A program made the translations under genes and the position numbers. 10,840 nt of DNA from Kiritimatiellales bacterium (GTDB lineage Bacteria > Verrucomicrobiota > Kiritimatiellia > Kiritimatiellales > Pontiellaceae). The DNA is taken from contig DAOUQA010000067.1 in assembly GCA_030625905.1 (NCBI GenBank), positions 1 through 10,840 on the forward strand. The letters are read 5' to 3'. The notes beneath the pieces were generated by a model. The model ran no database searches, had not been told where the DNA came from, and worked only from the letters and a program-made list of their open reading frames with translations. Below, piece after piece: positions 6,085-10,840 of this stretch (the stretch's first letter is position 1; the number at the start of each line of letters is the position of its first letter).

Positions 6085-6220
6085 GGAAGAAATTCTAAAT
6101 CCGAAATAATATTAAAAACACCAAAAGCAAAAGCTCCAAACATTTAGATTTAGCACATTGAAAAACTAGAGATTGTTTAGAGCTTAGAGATTGTATTTTT
6201 TTAAAGGGATGGTGGAAAAC
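6085..6220. repeat. AT-rich spacer between hydC and hydB, likely a degenerate intergenic repeat
   Basis: This 136-bp gap is far more AT-rich than the genes around it. It contains the direct repeat TAGAGATTGT (6167-6176 and 6185-6194), the inverted pair CTAAATC (6095-6101) and GATTTAG (6147-6153), and a T-run (6195-6202). The style (runs such as TCTAAATCCGAAAT and TTTAGAGCTTAGAG) resembles low-complexity dispersed intergenic repeats common in PVC-type genomes; that comparison is from memory. It may also contain an internal promoter or processing site for hydBA. No ORF is supported here. Confidence 0.4.
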
Positions 6221-8083
6221 ATGGCTAAAAAAACACGCGAAGAACTGCGCAACCTGCGTGAAGTGAAAAAAACCGGGATCGCCCAACGCAATAGTAGCGG
6301 GGAATCGATCCGGATCATCGTTGGAACAGGCACCTGCGGAATCGCTGCCGGGGCAATGAATACCCTCGATGCCTTTCAGGATGAACTCGAGAGCCACGGT
6401 ATAAATGGCGAGATTACACAGACCGGTTGCATGGGGCTCTGCTTTTCCGAACCGACGGTGGAGGTAGCCGTACCGGGCATGCCAAACACCATCTACGGAA
6501 ACGTCGACGGCAAGGCCGCCCATCGCATCGTAAAGGAGCACATCATCAACAAGGTTGCGGTAGGCGACTACGCCTTTGAAAAACCCGCCGCAGACATCAT
6601 CACCGACGAGACCGACGATACCACCAAGAAACAAAAGCGCATCGTTCTGCGCAACTGCGGCGTAATCAACCCCGAGTCCATCGACGAATACATCGCCCGC
6701 GATGGATACGCCGCCCTCGAAAAAGTCATCTTCGAGATGACGGCCGACGAAGTGATCGAAGAGCTTTCCAACGCCGGTTTGCGCGGCCGCGGCGGGGCAG
6801 GTTTCCCGACCAGCCTGAAATGGAAATTTACCAAGAATGTCGAAAGCGACCAGAAATTCATTGTGTGCAACGCCGACGAAGGCGACCCGGGTGCCTATAT
6901 GGATCGCTCCACCTGCGAAGGCGACCCCCACTCCGTGCTCGAAGCCATGACCATCGCCGGAAAGACCGTTGGTGCCAACCAGGGCTACATCTACATTCGT
7001 GCGGAATATCCACTGGCGATCGACCGGCTCAACAACGCCATCGACCAAGCCCGCGAATACGGCCTGCTCGGTAAGAAGATTCTCGGCTCCGATTTTAGCT
7101 TCGATATCGAACTGCGCCTCGGTGCCGGTGCCTTCGTCTGCGGCGAAGAGACCGCCTTGCTCGCTTCCATCGAAGGCAAGCGCGGCATGCCGATCCCCCG
7201 TCCACCTTTCCCCGCCGTCAAGGGCCTTTGGGGCAAGCCCACCGTGATCAATAATGTCGAGACCTGGGCGAATATCCCGATGATTATCCACAAGGGAAGC
7301 GCGTGGTTCAGCAGCATCGGTACCGAAACCACCAAGGGCACCAAGGTCTTCGCCCTCACCGGGAAAATTAATAACTCCGGACTGATCGAGGTGCCCATGG
7401 GCACCACGCTGCGCGAAATCATCTACGATATCGGCGGCGGCATCAAAGGCGGAAAGAAGTTCAAGGCGGCCCAGACCGGCGGCCCGTCCGGCGGCGTGAT
7501 CACCGAAGAGTTTCTCGACATTCCGATCGACTACGAAAGCCTCCAGTCCATCGGCTCGATGATGGGTTCTGGCGGAATGATCGTGATGGACGAGGATGAT
7601 TGCATGGTCGATGTGACCAAGTTCTATCTTGAGTTTTCAGTCGACGAATCCTGCGGTAAGTGTGCCCCTTGCCGAATCGGCGGGCGCACCTGCTACAACA
7701 TTCTCGACAAGATCTCCAAGGGGCAGGGCTCGCTGGAAGACCTCGACCAGTTGAAGGTGCTCGCCCAGGCCATGCGCAAGGCCTCGCTCTGCGGCCTCGG
7801 CCAAACCGCGCCCAACCCAATCATGTCCACGATAAACTATTTTGAGGAAGAATACCTGGCGCACATCAACAACAAGAAATGCCCGGCGGGCAAGTGCAAG
7901 GATCTGCTCTCGTACACGATCGTCGAAGACCTGTGCGTCGGATGCACCGCCTGCGCCCGCGTCTGTCCGGTCAACTGCATCAGCGGCGAGGTCAAGGAAG
8001 TTCATGCCATCGACCAAAGCCAGTGCATCAAGTGCGGGCAGTGCTTCGATAAATGTAAATTTGACGCCATCCTCAAGGGATAA
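6221..8083 (+). CDS. hydB: HydB/HndC: FMN- and NAD(P)-binding Fe-S subunit of the trimeric hydrogenase
   Basis: Flavin subunit of 620 residues; in related HydABC enzymes it is where NAD(H) reacts and where electrons are thought to split between NAD(H) and ferredoxin. Domain order: thioredoxin-like [2Fe-2S] domain (about 30-120) with C39, C70 and C74; NuoF core (about 140-545) with GRGGAGFPTSLKW (189-201), NADEGDPG (217-224), GAGAFVCGEETALLA (301-315) and [4Fe-4S] ligands C478, C481, C484, C524; linker CPAGKC (554-559); then two [4Fe-4S] clusters (C572, C575, C578, C582 and C602, C605, C608, C612). The first Cys expected in the N-terminal site is replaced (Val34). ATG 6221 is chosen because GGTGG (6211-6215) lies 5 nt before it; an in-frame ATG at 6209 lacks proper spacing. 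It is followed 12 nt later by hydA. HndC is an equivalent name. The family call is secure. Confidence 0.95.
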   Translation: MAKKTREELRNLREVKKTGIAQRNSSGESIRIIVGTGTCGIAAGAMNTLDAFQDELESHGINGEITQTGCMGLCFSEPTVEVAVPGMPNTIYGNVDGKAAHRIVKEHIINKVAVGDYAFEKPAADIITDETDDTTKKQKRIVLRNCGVINPESIDEYIARDGYAALEKVIFEMTADEVIEELSNAGLRGRGGAGFPTSLKWKFTKNVESDQKFIVCNADEGDPGAYMDRSTCEGDPHSVLEAMTIAGKTVGANQGYIYIRAEYPLAIDRLNNAIDQAREYGLLGKKILGSDFSFDIELRLGAGAFVCGEETALLASIEGKRGMPIPRPPFPAVKGLWGKPTVINNVETWANIPMIIHKGSAWFSSIGTETTKGTKVFALTGKINNSGLIEVPMGTTLREIIYDIGGGIKGGKKFKAAQTGGPSGGVITEEFLDIPIDYESLQSIGSMMGSGGMIVMDEDDCMVDVTKFYLEFSVDESCGKCAPCRIGGRTCYNILDKISKGQGSLEDLDQLKVLAQAMRKASLCGLGQTAPNPIMSTINYFEEEYLAHINNKKCPAGKCKDLLSYTIVEDLCVGCTACARVCPVNCISGEVKEVHAIDQSQCIKCGQCFDKCKFDAILKG

Positions 8084-8095
8084 GGAGAATATAAA

Positions 8096-9844
8096 ATGTC
8101 TATGATTAAATGTGAAATCAACGGACTCCCCGTAAGCGTCCCGGCCGGAACCACCATTCTGGACGCCGCCAAGGGAGTGGGCGTAACCATTCCGAAACTT
8201 TGCTATCACAACGACCTCGATGCATGGGCCGCTTGCGGCATCTGCGTCGTGAAGGTGGAAGGCTCCCCGAAAATGCTTCGCGCATGCGCCACGGCCGTCG
8301 GCCCGGGCATGAAAGTGGTCACCCACGACCCCGAAGTGGTGGAGGTTCGCCGCACAGTGCTAGAGCTGATCCTCTCCACCCACCCGAACGACTGCCTCCA
8401 GTGCGGGCGTAGCGGAAACTGCGAACTGCAGGATCTCTCCGCCGACTTCGGCATACGTGACATCCCCTTCGAAAAGCGCGCTCCGGAAATTCCCCGCGAC
8501 ACATCGACTCCATCCATCGTGCTAAATCCTGAAAAATGCGTAAAGTGCGGACGTTGCGTGCTCGTTTGCCAGGAGATGCAAAACGTCTATGCGCTGGAAT
8601 TCATTGGTCGAGGCGACGGCACCCGCCTCGCCCCGGCGGCGGACGTCACCCTCGAAGAGAGCCCCTGCATCAAATGCGGCCAGTGCTCCGCGCACTGCCC
8701 CGTCGGCGCAATCTACGAAAAGGACGATACCAAAGCCGTCTGGGATTCCATCAAGGCCGAAGACAAGCACGTGGTCGTGCAGATCGCCCCGGCGGTTCGT
8801 GTTGCGATCGGCGAAGCATTCGGCTACGAACCGGGTGAAATCCTCACCGGAAAAACCTACACCGCGCTCCGCCGTCTCGGCTTCGATGCCATCTTCGACA
8901 CCAACTGGGCGGCCGACCTCACCATCATCGAGGAAGGTTCCGAGTTCGTGAAGCGCTTCGCTGGCGACGGCCCGCTTCCGCTCATCACCAGCTGCTGCCC
9001 GTCGTGGACTGACTATATGGAAAAGTTCGCACCTGACTTTATTGATAACTTTTCCTCCGCCAAGTCGCCGCAGGAAATGCTCGGCGTCATGTCGAAAACC
9101 TACTATGCGGAAAAAGCAGGGATCGACCCCGCAACCATCACCATGGTTTCCGTGATGCCCTGCACCTCGAAGAAATACGAGATCACCCGTTCCGACGAAA
9201 TGTTCGCGTCGGGCTATCAGGACATTGACTATTCGATTACTACCCGTGAACTGGCGCGCATGATAAAGCAAGCGGGTATCGATTTCCCGGCTCTCCCGGA
9301 TTCCGAATGCGACAGCATCCTCGGTCAGTATACCGGTGCGGGCACCATCTTCGGCGTTACCGGCGGGGTGATGGAGGCGGCACTACGCTCAGCCTACTAT
9401 CTTATTACCAAGGAAGACCTTGAACAGGTCGAGTTCGAGGCCGTCCGCGGAATGGAAGGGGTCAAGACTGCAGAGATCGATGTGAAGGGAACCAAGGTAC
9501 GCATTGCCGTCGCCCACCAGATGGGCAACGTGCAGGCGGTGATCGACCAGGTTCGCGAAGCGCGTAAGAAGGGCGAAGAACTGCCCTATCACTTCATCGA
9601 AGTGATGGCCTGCCGCGGCGGCTGCATCGGTGGCGGCGGACAGCCCCACGGAGCGACCGACGAGATCCGTGCGCTCCGTACGCGCGGCATCTACACGGAC
9701 GACGAGAAGAGCAAGCTGCGCTGCTCGCACCATAACCCGGAAATCAAACGGGTGTACGACGAGTACCTCGGTGAGCCGCTCGGCCAGAAGGCGCATGAGC
9801 TGTTGCACACCGCCTATACAGAACGCCCGCTCTACAAAAAGTAG
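8096..9844 (+). CDS. hydA: HydA/HndD: [FeFe] hydrogenase catalytic subunit, right operon
   Basis: Catalytic subunit of 582 residues that makes or consumes H2 at the H-cluster. Domain order: plant-type [2Fe-2S] (C36, C47, C50, C64); His-ligated [4Fe-4S] (H96, C100, C103, C109); two [4Fe-4S] clusters (C148, C151, C154, C158 and C191, C194, C197, C201); H-cluster domain with TSCCPSW (298-304), MPCTSKK (354-360) and MACRGGCIGGGGQP (504-517); and the small C-terminal domain ending HELLHTAY. All H-cluster ligands (C301, C356, C506, C510) and the proton-relay Cys (C300) are present, so this looks like a fully canonical enzyme. AAGGAG (8082-8087) overlaps the hydB stop and sits 8 nt before ATG 8096, indicating tight coupling. 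With HydC and HydB it matches the trimeric NAD(P)/ferredoxin-linked hydrogenases of anaerobes such as Thermotoga; bifurcation is inferred from that layout. Maturation genes are not in the window. Confidence 0.96.
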   Translation: MSMIKCEINGLPVSVPAGTTILDAAKGVGVTIPKLCYHNDLDAWAACGICVVKVEGSPKMLRACATAVGPGMKVVTHDPEVVEVRRTVLELILSTHPNDCLQCGRSGNCELQDLSADFGIRDIPFEKRAPEIPRDTSTPSIVLNPEKCVKCGRCVLVCQEMQNVYALEFIGRGDGTRLAPAADVTLEESPCIKCGQCSAHCPVGAIYEKDDTKAVWDSIKAEDKHVVVQIAPAVRVAIGEAFGYEPGEILTGKTYTALRRLGFDAIFDTNWAADLTIIEEGSEFVKRFAGDGPLPLITSCCPSWTDYMEKFAPDFIDNFSSAKSPQEMLGVMSKTYYAEKAGIDPATITMVSVMPCTSKKYEITRSDEMFASGYQDIDYSITTRELARMIKQAGIDFPALPDSECDSILGQYTGAGTIFGVTGGVMEAALRSAYYLITKEDLEQVEFEAVRGMEGVKTAEIDVKGTKVRIAVAHQMGNVQAVIDQVREARKKGEELPYHFIEVMACRGGCIGGGGQPHGATDEIRALRTRGIYTDDEKSKLRCSHHNPEIKRVYDEYLGEPLGQKAHELLHTAYTERPLYKK

Positions 9845-9966
9845 GCATTACCGGGCGTGCCGACGGAAACACGGAACCCGCCCTGCGCAACTTCCGGTCA
9901 AAGTGTTGTGTAATGCGTGGAGTGTTGGATTGGAATCCGTAGCGCAAGCGTGACACGACCCTGGAG
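9845..9966. other. 122-bp convergent gap between hydA and efpL
   Basis: The right hydrogenase operon and efpL end toward each other here. GGGCG (9853-9857) and CGCCC (9879-9883) could form a stem around a 21-nt loop, and GGATT-GG-AATCC (9927-9938) is a small dyad. Neither is followed by a T-run. A terminator must be in or near this gap, but none can be named with confidence. No gene is seen. Confidence 0.4.
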
Positions 9967-10533
9967 CTAGACACGTGAGAGATATTTTCGGTCGCGGGTA
10001 TCGACACGGATGGTTTCGCCGGGCTCGATGTATTCCGGCACCTGTACCACGAGGCCGGTCGTCAATGTGGCGGGCTTGGTGCGCGACGTGGCCGAAGCCC
10101 CTTTCATCGCTGGTGGGCATTCAACGATTTCAAGGTCGATGGTGTCGGGCATGCGCAGGGTCAGGATACGGCCTTCGGAAACGAGGGCAATGATGCCCTC
10201 CATGTCTTCGACCAGAAAGGGGAGGCACTCTTCGATGTCATCCTCGAAGAGTTCAAACTGCTCATAGCTTTCAAGATCCATAAAGGCATAGCGGTCGCCA
10301 TCCTTGTAGAGATATTGCACTTGCTTGGTGTCGAATGAGGCTTCCTGCAGGGCATCGTCGCTGCGGTAGGTTTGGTCGACCTTCTGTTTCGTGGAGACAT
10401 TGCGGAATCGGACCTTATAGATGGTGCCGCCGCCGCGCGCCGTGGGCGACTGCGACGAAATTTTCTGGATAATGTGCGGGGTTCCGTCGATATCGATGAC
10501 GGATGACTTATTTAAATCGCAGGCCTTGATCAT
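9967..10533 (-). CDS. efpL: Elongation factor P-like protein EfpL (YeiP)
   Basis: EF-P paralogue of 188 residues; EF-P proteins bind the ribosome near the E-site and relieve stalling, classically at polyproline. The sequence follows the YeiP/EfpL branch throughout. The N-terminal KOW-like domain carries the tip loop SPTARGGG (29-36), with Arg33 where classical EF-P has a modifiable Lys. The central OB domain contains YAFMDLESYEQ and the C-terminal domain contains PPAMKGASATSRTKPATLTTGLVVQVPEYI split across its strands, ending near IRVDTRDRKYLSRV. EfpL works with an unmodified Arg tip, as known from the Escherichia coli protein. AAGGAG (complement of 10541-10546) precedes the ATG with normal spacing. 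larB lies upstream on the same strand, 130 bp away and separated by an inverted repeat, so cotranscription is uncertain. Assignment to EfpL rather than EF-P is strong. Confidence 0.92.
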   Translation of the reverse strand: MIKACDLNKSSVIDIDGTPHIIQKISSQSPTARGGGTIYKVRFRNVSTKQKVDQTYRSDDALQEASFDTKQVQYLYKDGDRYAFMDLESYEQFELFEDDIEECLPFLVEDMEGIIALVSEGRILTLRMPDTIDLEIVECPPAMKGASATSRTKPATLTTGLVVQVPEYIEPGETIRVDTRDRKYLSRV

Positions 10534-10598
10534 GAAATACTCCTTCTTTTAGCAAATGCGGAATATCCCGAAAACCTGCCTTTGTATCAAGAAATTAG

Positions 10599-10662
10599 AA
10601 CCACAGATAAACACGGATGAACGCAGATAAAGATCCGTGTGGATCTGTGTTTATCTGTGGTT
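10599..10662. repeat. Long inverted repeat between larB and efpL
   Basis: Left arm 10599-10618 and right arm 10643-10662 are reverse complements at 19 of 20 positions; the first 16 (AACCACAGATAAACAC) match perfectly. Inside is a second inverted pair, CACGGAT (10612-10618) with ATCCGTG (10632-10638), and the unit CAGATAAA occurs twice (10604-10611 and 10624-10631). On the - strand it begins one base after the larB stop codon. CCACAGATAAACAC-like palindromes are, from memory, frequent dispersed intergenic repeats in PVC and some other genomes. It may protect or end the larB transcript. Confidence 0.65.
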
Positions 10663-10663
10663 T

Positions 10664-10840
10664 CTACTTCCGATTGATCATGGCGGCGGAGAAGCCGGCA
10701 CCGAAGCCGTTGTCGATGTTAACGACAGTGATGTTGGGTGCACAGGAGTTGAGCATGGTGAAGAGCGGTGCGAGGCCGCCGAGGTGCGAACCGTAGCCGA
10801 CAGAGGTCGGAACGGCGATGACAGGGCAGGGGGCGAGGCC
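10664..10840 (-). CDS. larB: LarB, nickel-pincer nucleotide biosynthesis, partial (C-terminal 58 residues)
   Basis: The reverse strand reads open from the window edge to a TAG at 10664-10666, giving the last 58 residues of a protein whose start lies outside. Visible features are PCPVIAVPTSVGYGSHLGG (4-22), the segment TMLNSCAP (28-35) and the end VVNIDNGFGAGFSAAMINR (39-57). These match the C-terminal PurE-like domain of LarB, which carboxylates and hydrolyses nicotinic acid adenine dinucleotide in the first step of nickel-pincer nucleotide cofactor synthesis (the cofactor of lactate racemase and relatives). A PurE itself would be a weaker match, since the NIDNGFGAG ending is distinctive of LarB. 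The partner genes larC and larE are not visible. Confidence is good for so short a fragment. Confidence 0.85.
   Translation of the reverse strand, partial: GLAPCPVIAVPTSVGYGSHLGGLAPLFTMLNSCAPNITVVNIDNGFGAGFSAAMINRK

Noticed and set aside
6191..6220. Upstream TTG (6191) or ATG (6209) starts for hydB
   Set aside because: The TTG lies in the AT-rich repeat-like spacer, and the purine run before ATG 6209 touches the start codon. ATG 6221 has GGTGG five bases upstream.
6095..7291. 398-codon open frame on the - strand opposite hydB
   Set aside because: No domain or sensible composition; the + strand encodes HydB with all NuoF motifs across the same stretch.
8522..9271. 249-codon open frame on the - strand opposite the right HydA
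   Set aside because: Overlaps the H-cluster coding region completely and resembles nothing recognised.
10599..10662. CRISPR array or tRNA-like structure in the larB-efpL gap
   Set aside because: There is a single inverted pair and one duplicated 8-mer, with no regular repeat-spacer spacing and no cloverleaf or CCA end.

Overview
The window is dominated by hydrogen metabolism. It carries two separate sets of [FeFe]-hydrogenase genes, arranged around a gene for the NAD(H)-sensing repressor Rex. The left set (798-4436, + strand) is a two-gene operon. Its first gene encodes a NuoE-NuoF fusion (NAD(P)H dehydrogenase-type subunit) and its second a multidomain [FeFe] hydrogenase catalytic subunit. 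The right set (5599-9844, + strand) is a three-gene operon with the domain layout of the trimeric HydCBA (HndACD) enzymes: NuoE-like HydC, NuoF-like HydB with a C-terminal 2x[4Fe-4S] domain, and the catalytic HydA. rex (4800-5423, - strand) converges on the left operon and diverges from the right one.

Other genes lie at the edges. At the left end is the N-terminal part of a tRNA-dihydrouridine synthase (1-576, - strand, cut by the window edge). At the right end, on the - strand, are an EfpL/YeiP-type elongation factor P paralogue (9967-10533) and, upstream of it, the C-terminal 58 codons of larB (10664-10840, cut by the window edge), which acts in nickel-pincer nucleotide synthesis.

The organism is probably an anaerobic, fermentative bacterium. 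The genes have moderately high GC and the intergenic DNA is AT-rich. The EfpL type of EF-P and the intergenic repeat with CCACAGATAAACAC-like arms fit the PVC superphylum, possibly Kiritimatiellota. That placement is inference and was not tested by any search.

How the genes work together: HydCBA-type enzymes interconvert H2 with NAD(P)H plus reduced ferredoxin, many of them by electron bifurcation. The left enzyme lacks the extra ferredoxin domain of HydB, so it may be a simpler NAD(P)H-linked hydrogenase. Rex represses when NADH is low relative to NAD+, which would couple hydrogenase expression to the need to dispose of reductant as H2.

Non-coding features worth attention: a 190-bp element between the left operon and rex, with 36-bp imperfect inverted ends and nested stems that fit a three-way junction; a 20-bp dyad just upstream of the left operon; TGTGCA-containing motifs in the rex/hydC divergent promoter; an AT-rich spacer between hydC and hydB; and a long inverted repeat directly after the larB stop codon. 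No hydrogenase maturation genes (hydE, hydF, hydG), RNA genes, CRISPR arrays or insertion sequences were seen.
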